Source: Paenibacillus silagei | GTDB lineage: Bacteria > Bacillota > Bacilli > Paenibacillales > Paenibacillaceae | Length of the DNA stretch: 64,000 nucleotides | Assembly: GCF_017874735.1 (NCBI RefSeq) | Contig: NZ_JAGGLV010000032.1 | Coordinates: 1 to 64,000 of the forward strand | Direction: 5' to 3' | Shown here: piece after piece, positions 56,253 through 64,000 of the stretch | Position numbering within the stretch: position 1 is the first letter of the stretch | Layout: each line of letters opens with the position of its first letter | Made by a program: the position numbers and the translations under genes | The notes under the pieces: generated by a model | Database searches by the model: none | What the model saw: the letters and a program-made list of their open reading frames with translations, nothing else | What the model was told of the DNA's origin: nothing

Positions 56253-57725
56253 TCAAATCTTGGTTGAGAATCCGCCGCTCTGGTTACTGTCCTGCTGAGC
56301 TGCTGACACCCAGTCCTTCCATTCTCCATTAAGCTCTGCGGCAAGCACGGCATCTACCGATTCTTCCTGGCGTTCCCGTGAACGTCTGCCTTGCTGCTGT
56401 CCGCCCGCGCCTGTCTGCTGACCCTGCCCTCCGGTCCACTGTGACTGAGGGGAGCTGTTGTTCTGCGTAACTTCCAAGCGCTCTACTTGAAGTCCCTGGG
56501 ACTGCAAGGCCAATCGAAGCTGACTCATCTGCTGCTCAAGCATATCCTTGGTTCCGGCATGCTGGGTCACAAACTGTGCCACCAGATTACCATTTTGCAT
56601 GGAAATCTTCACATCCACTTGTCCCAGATTCTCCGGGAATAAGGTAATTGTAGCTTCAGCCACTCCGCCCTTCTTGACAATCTCAAGCTTGCCGCTGATG
56701 AAGGTGTTCATCTCCTGGGCGAATTGCTGAACCGGCACTGGCGCGGCTCCCGCCTTGAGCGGTGCAGTAATTCCGTGCCGCAGGGATAATTGGCCGGCCG
56801 TTACAACCTCCGGCTCCGCGGTCGCTGCTTCGCCAGCGGGCAAAGCCTCCTCGGCTGATTCGGTCTTCTTCATCGAAGCCGCCATTCCTGCAAGAACAGG
56901 AGTGGAGCCCTCATCTGCAATTACAGCTTCGGCGGTACCGGCTGCTGCTGCATCCAACATGGAACGAGTGCTGGCTGAAGCCCCCAATAACCTACGGACA
57001 TCCGTTGCCAAATCTGCTTTGCTATACATTTCCACCTTGGGCTCGCTTCCCGTTGCCTGCTTAAGCGACACCGCTGGAGCATCCACAACTGCTGGAGCCT
57101 TGTTAGCCATGGACTTGTGATTAACAGGCGCACTCTCCGCCATAATAGCCGAGAATTGATTCAGAAGCACCGCTCCTTTGGCAGCAGTCTCCTGATCCCC
57201 GCTGACAGCTGCCGTCTGAACCTGTTGAAGCAGGCTGTTCAGTTCATCTTGAACGGCAAAGCGCAGGGTTTCAGGGTTCTTGGCAAGCGGCGACAAGCTG
57301 ATGGATGTATCAGCAGCAGTAGGCGAGGCATCCTGTGAACCTGTAGAGGGATTGCCGGACACAAGAGCAGATACTTGAAGCAGCCAGCCTTGAAGCGCTG
57401 CAATCAGCGCCGGATCAGCCGCAAGGCTGGTGTCCAGCTTCTCTATATCCTGCACAAGACCTTCCAGCAGTTTCGTTTGCTTGACATCTACGCTGCCTGC
57501 CTCTTCTCCCTTAGCCTGAACAGCACTCAGGAGTCCCTGCAATAATGAAGCCAAATTACCGGCTGCAGGAGTCTCAGTGCCTTTGACAGCGGTAACTCCC
57601 ACCATGCTCTGCACAAGCGTCTGGGCAAATGGCGTTGCCGGATTAACCGTTCCGGTTGTTCCCTGCGTTGTTCCGCCGGAAGCAGCCAGATTGCCTGCGG
57701 TTAAGGTTTGTAGAATAATACTCAT
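56253..57725 (-). CDS. fliK: Flagellar hook-length control protein FliK
   Basis: 490 aa. A Ser/Ala/Gln-rich N-terminal ruler leads to a C-terminal Flg_hook domain (about 370-440) with TITLFPENLGQVDVKISMQNGNLVAQFV and the substrate-switch LRLALQSQGLQVERLEV, then a Gln/Gly tail. ATG at 57725 follows GGGAGG. Secreted; it measures the hook and triggers FlhB to change specificity. Confidence 0.92.
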   Translation of the reverse strand: MSIILQTLTAGNLAASGGTTQGTTGTVNPATPFAQTLVQSMVGVTAVKGTETPAAGNLASLLQGLLSAVQAKGEEAGSVDVKQTKLLEGLVQDIEKLDTSLAADPALIAALQGWLLQVSALVSGNPSTGSQDASPTAADTSISLSPLAKNPETLRFAVQDELNSLLQQVQTAAVSGDQETAAKGAVLLNQFSAIMAESAPVNHKSMANKAPAVVDAPAVSLKQATGSEPKVEMYSKADLATDVRRLLGASASTRSMLDAAAAGTAEAVIADEGSTPVLAGMAASMKKTESAEEALPAGEAATAEPEVVTAGQLSLRHGITAPLKAGAAPVPVQQFAQEMNTFISGKLEIVKKGGVAEATITLFPENLGQVDVKISMQNGNLVAQFVTQHAGTKDMLEQQMSQLRLALQSQGLQVERLEVTQNNSSPQSQWTGGQGQQTGAGGQQQGRRSRERQEESVDAVLAAELNGEWKDWVSAAQQDSNQSGGFSTKI

Positions 57726-57747
57726 CTTTTTCACCTCCCTTCAAAAG

Positions 57748-58695
57748 TTATTTTCCGCCCATCAGACGGTTGACAATTTTGGCTGTCTGTTTGCTGTCTT
57801 TCTTGGTCATCTCCCCCAGAATCGAGGAGCGGACCGAGTCACTGACCGTATTCAGCACCGTGATGACCTTATCCGGACTAAGGCTGTACATGGAGCCAAG
57901 CAGCACTGCCGCATCCGCAGCGGGCATGCTGGTGAAAGTCTGGCCTAGCTTCTCCTGATCCAGATTAGCTGAAGGCTTGGGAGTAGTGGTACCCGCCTCC
58001 TGCTTCAGCCGGGATTGCAGGGCTGCAATAGCCATATCGGTTGAATTTGTGGTTTCTTTTAGCTTTATGGAGACATCTGCCGCTTTTTTGGCATCCATTT
58101 TTTCCAGGATGGCCGATTTTGCCGCATTGCTCATCACACTGAAGATTTGAACCATTTCATCGGTAGTCAAATTCTCCATAATCGGTGCCGCTTTGGAGGC
58201 CTTCATGCCGGCGTAGAGTTTGGCCAGATCCGTCACTTTCTTCAGATAAGGATCTTCCTCTTCCTCGGTGGCTGCGGCCGTTTCAGCGGCAGTCTTTAAC
58301 TCTTCAACCTGCTTTTGAAGCGCTTCGGCCTTGGTGGTCTCCGCCGCCTTGTCTTCCTCAGCCTTCTTCAGCTTCTCCTCCTGGGTGGTAAGCTGTGCTT
58401 TGAGTTCTTTGATCGTGCTCGCGGAGCTGGCGGCTTGCTCCTTGCTCTCAGCCGGCGGATTCTCTGCGGCTTCACCTGGCGCTGCCGGGTCCGGCGGCGG
58501 ATCAGGCACCCATTTCTCTATAACAGGAATTTTGTTGGCAATCGCCAGCACGTTGTTACGGATATCCATATTAAATAGGGTGAGCAGTACCCCAAGCAGT
58601 ACAAGCGTGAAAATGATTGGAATCATCAAGAACAAAAAACGCTCTAATTTGCCTGCCGACCCTTCATCTTCAAGTTCCATCTGATTATTTGCCAC
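57748..58695 (-). CDS. MotE/YlxF-type flagellar protein
   Basis: 315 aa. TM helix (about 19-41), Pro-rich segment, coiled coil (about 90-145), and a C-terminal part with two FliG-middle/MgtE-N-like helical units (KAAPIMENLTTDEMVQIFSVMS and DAAVLLGSMYSLSPDKVITVLNTVS). B. subtilis YlxF (204 aa) is shorter. It is a probable partner of FliH/FliI or the motor; the role is not proven. Start is GTG at 58695. It lies between fliJ and fliK. Confidence 0.85.
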   Translation of the reverse strand: MANNQMELEDEGSAGKLERFLFLMIPIIFTLVLLGVLLTLFNMDIRNNVLAIANKIPVIEKWVPDPPPDPAAPGEAAENPPAESKEQAASSASTIKELKAQLTTQEEKLKKAEEDKAAETTKAEALQKQVEELKTAAETAAATEEEEDPYLKKVTDLAKLYAGMKASKAAPIMENLTTDEMVQIFSVMSNAAKSAILEKMDAKKAADVSIKLKETTNSTDMAIAALQSRLKQEAGTTTPKPSANLDQEKLGQTFTSMPAADAAVLLGSMYSLSPDKVITVLNTVSDSVRSSILGEMTKKDSKQTAKIVNRLMGGK

Positions 58696-58713
58696 TAGCG
58701 GAAACCTCCCGGG

Positions 58714-59157
58714 TTAGAGGGATTTCATCGCGAAGCGGACGGTAGCCATCTCATCCAGTTCGTTTTGTTCCCGTAAACTCATATTCTGCAGAAATGCGGT
58801 TTGTGCTTTGTCTTTGGCCTTAAGCCATACCTTCTCATCCAGAACCTTAGTACTCAGGTGATCCTGCTTATTCTGAACCTCAACATGTGCAAGGCTGATA
58901 TCGGAATGCTTGCGGGCAATGCATTTGTCGAGATAATCTACGTAATCCTGCATTTCGCGAAGCTTAGCCATCGGTGTCTTCTGCTGTGCTGCACTTTGCA
59001 GGGACAACATCAGCGCACTGCGCTGGCCGATTAATTCATCAAGGCTTTTTTCCTGTGCCTGCAGTTCTCCGAGCGCGCTTGAGAGCATCCACTCTGCCTG
59101 TGTTTTTTCGTTACCCTTCAAGTCCACCACTTTTTGAAAAGTATAATGGAATCTCAT
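58714..59157 (-). CDS. fliJ: Flagellar export chaperone-escort protein FliJ
   Basis: 147 aa, almost entirely coiled coil. MRFHYTFQKVVDLKGNEKTQAEW and the C-terminal LREQNELDEMATVRF match FliJ. It forms the central shaft that couples the FliI ATPase to FlhA. Start ATG at 59157; a TTG two codons upstream is possible. Confidence 0.92.
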   Translation of the reverse strand: MRFHYTFQKVVDLKGNEKTQAEWMLSSALGELQAQEKSLDELIGQRSALMLSLQSAAQQKTPMAKLREMQDYVDYLDKCIARKHSDISLAHVEVQNKQDHLSTKVLDEKVWLKAKDKAQTAFLQNMSLREQNELDEMATVRFAMKSL

Positions 59158-59163
59158 GATCAA

Positions 59164-60477
59164 TCAACTCCTCGAGAACTGTGAAATTAAAGTCTGCTGC
59201 ACTTCGCTAAGGGTTACCTTTTCGTTCACTTTTTGCTTGGTGAAATCCCAGATGCTGTCAATGTAATGCATCGACTCATCGATTTGCGCGTTAGAGCCCC
59301 TCTGGTAGGCTCCGATGTTAATCAGATCCTCGGAATCCTTATACACCGCCATCAGGCGCTTCACATTCTCGGCTGCTGCAATCTGCTCCTCCGGGGCGAT
59401 ATCCTTCATCACCCGGCTGATGCTTGCGAGAACATCGATCGCCGGAAAATGTCCTTTGTTGGCTATATTCCGGTTCAGAACAATATGCCCGTCCAAAATA
59501 CCGCGTACAGCGTCTGCTATCGGCTCGTTCATATCGTCACCGTCAACCAGTACCGTGTAGAACGCGGTGATTGAGCCTGTAGGCCCCGTTCCGGCCCGTT
59601 CCAGCAGCTTAGGCAGACTGGCGAATACAGAAGGTGTATACCCTCTCATCGCCGGAGGCTCGCCGACTGCCAGCCCTACCTCACGCTGCGCCATCGCATA
59701 ACGTGTTACCGAGTCCATCATCAGCATGACATTCAGACCACGGTCGCGGAAGTACTCGGCAATCGTAGTAGCGATCAGTGCCCCCTTAATCCGGATCAGC
59801 GCAGGCTGATCGGAAGTGGCCACAATGACTACCGAACGCTGAAGGCCTTCCGGCCCCAGATCGCGCTCAATGAAATCAAGCACCTCTCTGCCCCGTTCAC
59901 CGATCAGCGCAATAACATTGACATCTGCCGAGGTGTTGCGGGCAATCATCCCCATCAGGGTACTCTTCCCCACACCCGAGCCGGCAAAAATCCCTACGCG
60001 CTGCCCCTTGCCGATCGTCAAAAGTCCATCGATAGCCCGGACTCCAATGCTGATCGGCTCGGCGACCCGCGGGCGATTAAGCGGATTGGACGGAATGTTG
60101 AAGGTAGAGCTATGCGGCATTCTGGCCGGTATCAGTGAACCATCCAACGGCTGTCCCAGACCGTCGAGAACCTTCCCGAGCAGCTCCGAGCCGACTTGAA
60201 CGCTCAGCGGCTTGCCGGTGCCCACCACATCACAGCCAGGCCCGATGGCCTGCAGTTCGCCAAGCGGCATTAACAGCACCTTGTTATCACGAAACCCGAC
60301 AACCTCTGCCTGAAGCGGCTTACTTCCTTTGGCAGGATAGATATAGCACACATCACCGATGCTGGCGTCAGGCCCTTCCGACTCCACCATCAGCCCGATA
60401 ACCTGCGTAACCTTGCCATTAATCCTTACCGGATCGAAGTTACGCAGCTGATCTTTGTATCTTCTGCTGTCAAGCAT
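59164..60477 (-). CDS. fliI: Flagellum-specific ATP synthase FliI
   Basis: About 437 aa. F1-beta-like ATPase with Walker A AGSGVGKSTLMGMIARN, Walker B LMMDSVTRYAMAQ and the GEPPAMRGYTPSVF segment. It drives entry of export substrates. ATG at 60477 overlaps the fliH stop by 8 nt; an ATG eight codons further upstream (60501) is the alternative. Confidence 0.95.
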   Translation of the reverse strand: MLDSRRYKDQLRNFDPVRINGKVTQVIGLMVESEGPDASIGDVCYIYPAKGSKPLQAEVVGFRDNKVLLMPLGELQAIGPGCDVVGTGKPLSVQVGSELLGKVLDGLGQPLDGSLIPARMPHSSTFNIPSNPLNRPRVAEPISIGVRAIDGLLTIGKGQRVGIFAGSGVGKSTLMGMIARNTSADVNVIALIGERGREVLDFIERDLGPEGLQRSVVIVATSDQPALIRIKGALIATTIAEYFRDRGLNVMLMMDSVTRYAMAQREVGLAVGEPPAMRGYTPSVFASLPKLLERAGTGPTGSITAFYTVLVDGDDMNEPIADAVRGILDGHIVLNRNIANKGHFPAIDVLASISRVMKDIAPEEQIAAAENVKRLMAVYKDSEDLINIGAYQRGSNAQIDESMHYIDSIWDFTKQKVNEKVTLSEVQQTLISQFSRS

Positions 60478-61318
60478 CGTCGTCCCCATTTCTGTGTTCA
60501 TCCGAGTCCAGAGCGATTCTTAGCAGTTCTTTTTTAATTTCGGCAAGCTGGGTATCGACACGGGCATCGATGCTGCCGAAGGAAGACCGGATTACACACC
60601 CCAGATCTCTGACCGTTGAATCCGGCAGAATCTGCAGCTCAGCCTGTGAGTCCACAGCAAGCGAGAGCTCTTCCCGGGCCGCATTCACAAAAGCAAACTG
60701 TGCAGGAGAAACACAGAGTGAGATCAGCCCCTGCTCGCGTTTTCGGGCCAGGTTTTTACGGATCAGATCCATCGCAAATTTCGGTTCAACGGTCAGCTGC
60801 TTGTCCACGATTTTCTCAGCAATATCGCAGCTTAGCTCTACAAGAAACGGTTCCGCCTCCTGTATAATTACATCTCTCGCCCGGTATGCTTCCTGAAGCA
60901 CGGTCCGCGCTTCTTCCATCATCTCGGCAAGGCGCTGGGACATCTCCTGCTCTGCTTGAGCCAGACCTTCCTGATACCCCTGCTGATAGCCCTCGGATTT
61001 GACGGCTTCGATCAACAGCTCATCCTGTTCCCTCCGCTCGCGCCACCATTCTTCAGCTTCAGTCCGCGCTGATTCCACAATATTCTCCGCTTCCTCGGAG
61101 GCGCTGCGGACCTGACTCTCCGCGAACTCCTGAGCATCCTTCAGCATTTGCTTGCGGGACTGCTCCGCTGCCTCCCTGGCGGGGTCCTGGTAGTGGACTT
61201 CACCCGGAGGCTCTTCTGGAGCCGGCTCTTCAGTCAGACCTGCATGATGTCTGGCCTGTTCAAGACGCTTCAGCACATCTACCGGAATATATTGAGAATG
61301 CTTGATCAGCTTAGACAA
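60470..61318 (-). CDS. fliH: Flagellar assembly protein FliH
   Basis: 282 aa. Long Glu/Gln/Arg-rich coiled coil (about 40-170) with a C-terminal vATPase subunit E-like domain (LVELSCDIAEKIVDKQL). It inhibits and delivers FliI. TTG at 61318 follows GGAGGA and overlaps the fliG stop by 8 nt; 13 residues of the longer frame are excluded. Confidence 0.92.
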   Translation of the reverse strand: MSKLIKHSQYIPVDVLKRLEQARHHAGLTEEPAPEEPPGEVHYQDPAREAAEQSRKQMLKDAQEFAESQVRSASEEAENIVESARTEAEEWWRERREQDELLIEAVKSEGYQQGYQEGLAQAEQEMSQRLAEMMEEARTVLQEAYRARDVIIQEAEPFLVELSCDIAEKIVDKQLTVEPKFAMDLIRKNLARKREQGLISLCVSPAQFAFVNAAREELSLAVDSQAELQILPDSTVRDLGCVIRSSFGSIDARVDTQLAEIKKELLRIALDSDEHRNGDDDA

Positions 61319-62327
61319 TAATGTCATCTCCTCCGCCACGGGCGATGATAATTTCACCAGACTCTTCGAGTCTGCGGATCGTGCCTACGATGCGGGTCTG
61401 TGCTTCTTCCACATCACGCAGCCGCACAGGTCCCATGTACTCCATTTCCTCGCGGAAGGTCTCGGCCATACGCTTGGACATATTGCGGAAGATCACATCC
61501 CGCACTTCCTCGCTGGCCACCTTGAGCGCAAGCTGCAAGTCGGCGTTGTCGATATCCTTGATAATCCGCTGTATCGAGCGGTTGTCGACATTGACGATAT
61601 CCTCGAAGACGAACATCCGCTTCTTGATTTCCTCGGCCAGCTCCGGGTCCTGAATTTCCAGGGAATCCAGAATGGTCCGCTCTGTACCGCGGTCTACACC
61701 GTTCAGAATCTGTACAATCGATTCGATACCGCCTGCATTCGTATAATCCTGGGTGACTGTAGCAGAAAGCTTCTGTTCCAGTACACGCTCGATCTGGGTG
61801 ACCACCTCTGGAGAGGTGCTGTCCATAATCGCTATTCTTCTGGCTACCTCCGCCTGCTTCTCCTGAGGCAGGGAAGACAGAATGGAGGCCGCCTGTTCAA
61901 ATTGCAGATAAGAGAGTACAAGTGCAATAGTCTGTACATTCTCGTTCTGGATGAAGTTGAGAATCTGGTTCGGATCTGCCTTGCGGGCAAAATCGAAAGG
62001 TCTTACCTGCAGCGTTGCAGTCAGGCGGTTGATGACTTCGAGCGCCTTGGCCGAGCCGAGAGCTTTCTCAAGAATCTCCTTGGCGTAATTGATACCGCCC
62101 TGCGAGATATATTCCTGTGCGAGACAGATCTGATGGAATTCGGACATGATCGACTCTTTTTCCCCGCTGTCCACTTTGCGTACATTCGCAATTTCCAGCG
62201 TCAGCTGTTCGATTTCCTCATCCCGCAGATGCTTAAATATTTGTGCCGATACTTCAGGCCCTAGTGTGATAAGCAGGATCGCCGCCTTTTGACGGCCGCT
62301 GAGTCCCTGCTGGCTAGCTTTTGCCAT
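61311..62327 (-). CDS. fliG: Flagellar motor switch protein FliG
   Basis: 338 aa. N-terminal domain bound to FliF, a middle domain, and a C-terminal torque domain with the charged helix (RSIQRIIKDIDNADLQLALK). The middle-domain EHPQ motif that contacts FliM reads ENVQ here (residues 129-132). ATG at 62327 has AGAGGTG upstream. It converts stator force to rotation. Confidence 0.96.
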   Translation of the reverse strand: MAKASQQGLSGRQKAAILLITLGPEVSAQIFKHLRDEEIEQLTLEIANVRKVDSGEKESIMSEFHQICLAQEYISQGGINYAKEILEKALGSAKALEVINRLTATLQVRPFDFARKADPNQILNFIQNENVQTIALVLSYLQFEQAASILSSLPQEKQAEVARRIAIMDSTSPEVVTQIERVLEQKLSATVTQDYTNAGGIESIVQILNGVDRGTERTILDSLEIQDPELAEEIKKRMFVFEDIVNVDNRSIQRIIKDIDNADLQLALKVASEEVRDVIFRNMSKRMAETFREEMEYMGPVRLRDVEEAQTRIVGTIRRLEESGEIIIARGGGDDIIV

Positions 62328-62331
62328 CTCT

Positions 62332-63921
62332 TCACCTCTGTTCTTCAGCAAGCCAGGTGCGGAGCAGATTTACGAATTCATCCGGCTTCTTCTTCGCCAG
62401 ACTTTCCAGCTGCTTACGGACCTGACTTTCATTCGTCACGCTATCCATATTAATTGAAGGGAACTCGGTAGGAACCTGCAGCGGAATATCTTCTTCGACC
62501 TCTTCCTCCTGCTTGTTCTTGCGGCTGCGGTAGATCAGATAACCTCCGCCTGCACCGACCAGCAGAGCAGCCGCACCGATGGCCCAGATCATCCAGGTTG
62601 CCAGTCCGCCGGATGCGTTCTCGGCAGTAGCACCTCCAAATTGTTGCGAGAATACCGAAACTTTTTTGGTCAGGTCTGCGTCTGTATAAGTGATACCTGA
62701 ATCTGCCAGGGACGCACGTACAATGTTGACCAGAATGTTCTGTATCGCTCCTGAAGTAGCCTCGTCCAAAGTTGTTTGTCCTGCAGGTGGTTCAACCGCG
62801 ACATTTATGGTTAAATCTTTTACAGTATATGGACTTGCGATGATATCTTTAGTGATTCTAGTAACTTCATAGTTCCTTGTCTCCGATGATTCCTCAGAAG
62901 AAGAAGCACCTGTGTCAGCCCCCGCAGGATAACCTGCAACATCTTCAGATCCTGTACCTGCGACTCCTCCGGAAGTGTTCCCTTGGCCCGAGAATGTTTT
63001 GCTGATAATCTGCGAGCTGATCTCAATCCCCTTCATATTCTCAGCATCCACCGGTACTACAACATCTTCCTTTCTGTTCTCCTTATCGAAATTAAGCTTG
63101 GAGAACACCAGGACATCAACCTTATCGGGACCTGTGAGGGTACTCAGAAATTGCTTGACATCTTTCTTGACATCGTCTTCGAATTTCTTCTTGAGTGCGA
63201 AGTTCTCTTCAACCTGGCTGGAGATTCCCGCCTGGCCGCCCTTGGCCGTCGGTTTCAGCTCCACCTCGTTGTTGGTGATTGTAATGTTGTCGATGGGAAG
63301 ATTCGGGACAGCGGTCTTCACGAGATTGAAGTAGCCGTCAATATTCTCCTGAGAAGGTCTGAATCCCGGATTGAAGCTCATCACCACGGAAGCCTGCGCT
63401 TTCTCCTGATCCTCCTGTGAGGCGAATACCGTCTCCTTCGGCAGGGTAATGAGAACCTTGGCGTCTTTAATCCCCTGCATCCTTCTCATCAGCTGTTCAA
63501 CTTCACCATTAAGCGCATTGTTGTATTTAACATTGAATTCACTGTCTGTAGTACCGATCATGGACGAGGATTCATTGAATACCTTGTACCCGATCGAGCC
63601 TTGCTGAACGATTCCCTGAGAACCAACAGCTATCTTGATACGTGCAGCGTCCGTACTGGGAACGGAGATACTTTTACCATCCGGGCTTAAACGGTAAGAC
63701 ACCCCTGATGTATCCAAATAACTCATAACTCCCGCTGAATCGGTACTGTCCAGGTCCTGAAAAGCAACCTCGTATTCCACCTTCGATAACTGCATGGTCG
63801 TAACTACGATTATTATAATGATAATAAACAGAGTGGAGAAAAACATTATCTTCTGTTTACCGCTGAATCTGTTCCAATACTGGGTTATCTTCTCCCGGTA
63901 CTGGGCCAATCTTTCATTCAC
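62332..63921 (-). CDS. fliF: Flagellar MS-ring protein FliF
   Basis: 529 aa. Two TM helices (about 25-45 and 440-462) flank periplasmic ring-building motifs (EYEVAFQDLDSTDSAGVMSYL, VEQLMRRMQGIKDAKVLITLP) and a Gly/Ser-rich loop; the C-terminal tail (NESQVRKQLESLAKKKPDEFVNLLRTWLAEEQ) binds FliG. Start is GTG at 63921 after GGGGTGA. It forms the platform on which the C-ring and export gate build. Confidence 0.96.
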   Translation of the reverse strand: MNERLAQYREKITQYWNRFSGKQKIMFFSTLFIIIIIIVVTTMQLSKVEYEVAFQDLDSTDSAGVMSYLDTSGVSYRLSPDGKSISVPSTDAARIKIAVGSQGIVQQGSIGYKVFNESSSMIGTTDSEFNVKYNNALNGEVEQLMRRMQGIKDAKVLITLPKETVFASQEDQEKAQASVVMSFNPGFRPSQENIDGYFNLVKTAVPNLPIDNITITNNEVELKPTAKGGQAGISSQVEENFALKKKFEDDVKKDVKQFLSTLTGPDKVDVLVFSKLNFDKENRKEDVVVPVDAENMKGIEISSQIISKTFSGQGNTSGGVAGTGSEDVAGYPAGADTGASSSEESSETRNYEVTRITKDIIASPYTVKDLTINVAVEPPAGQTTLDEATSGAIQNILVNIVRASLADSGITYTDADLTKKVSVFSQQFGGATAENASGGLATWMIWAIGAAALLVGAGGGYLIYRSRKNKQEEEVEEDIPLQVPTEFPSINMDSVTNESQVRKQLESLAKKKPDEFVNLLRTWLAEEQR

Positions 63922-63955
63922 AGTGTCACCCCATCCGAAACGTAGCTAGGATTAT

Positions 63956-64000
63956 TTAGATTTGAGTTCTCATAATTTCCTGATAGGCTTCAATCACTTT
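63956..64000 (-). CDS. fliE: FliE, C-terminal end only (cut by window edge)
   Basis: The last 14 codons read KVIEAYQEIMRTQI then TAA (63956-63958). This is the conserved end of the MS-ring/rod junction protein FliE, which normally precedes fliF. Only the terminus is visible. Confidence 0.85.
   Translation of the reverse strand, partial: KVIEAYQEIMRTQI

Overview
The window is a stretch of conserved core chromosome from a spore-forming, motile Firmicute, most likely a Paenibacillus. The gene order follows the Bacillus fla/che - rpsB - frr - polC - nusA - infB - pnp - dpa/dap block. GC content is fairly high for the phylum, the flagellar proteins carry long Pro/Ala linkers, and TTG start codons are frequent. 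Almost everything is on the minus strand, so transcription runs from high to low coordinates. The only clear plus-strand gene is an S41 peptidase at 4480-5904.

Layout in transcription order, from the right edge leftward. (1) 63956-64000 is the 3' tail of fliE. It is followed by the long fla/che operon: fliF, fliG, fliH, fliI, fliJ, motE/ylxF, fliK, flgD, a TIGR02530-like gene, flgE, swrD, fliL, fliM, fliY, cheY, fliO, fliP, fliQ, fliR, flhB, flhA, flhF, flhG, cheB, cheA, cheW, cheC, cheD, a two-TM protein, sigD, fapA, a small disordered protein, a swrB-like gene and a LysM/MltG-like membrane protein. These genes build the basal body, export gate, C-ring, hook and chemotaxis system. SigD, encoded near the end, would switch on late flagellar genes elsewhere. 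(2) 33303-27586: rpsB, tsf, pyrH, frr, uppS, cdsA, dxr (translation, UMP synthesis, ribosome recycling, isoprenoid and lipid precursors). (3) 27438-20123: rasP, proS, polC. (4) 19931-11351: rimP, nusA, rnpM, ylxQ, infB, rbfA, nrnA, truB, ribF, rpsO, starting at a near-consensus SigA promoter. (5) 11126-6004: pnp, ylxY, mlpA, dut. (6) 4312-488: dpaA, dpaB, dapG, dapA (dipicolinate and lysine/DAP synthesis), ending in a strong terminator. (7) 1-184: the 5' end of an IS transposase whose ribosome site lies in an inverted repeat.

No CRISPR array, tRNA, rRNA, prophage or defence island was seen, and no clearly new multigene system. The second-look items are: the IS hairpin covering its own RBS and TTG start; leader structures in front of rimP-nusA, pnp, rpsO and rpsB; an archaeal/eukaryotic-type ProRS in the usual proS place; a ten-copy SRPQGSSTG repeat in IF2; a FliG with the EHPQ motif changed to ENVQ; a FliY with a Pro/Gly/Met/Tyr-rich linker; hairpins on both sides of flgE; and several lineage-specific small proteins in the fla/che operon.

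Start codons were re-chosen by eye from Shine-Dalgarno spacing and family N-termini, so many differ from the longest ORF. All homology statements are from recognition of motifs and synteny; no database search was run.
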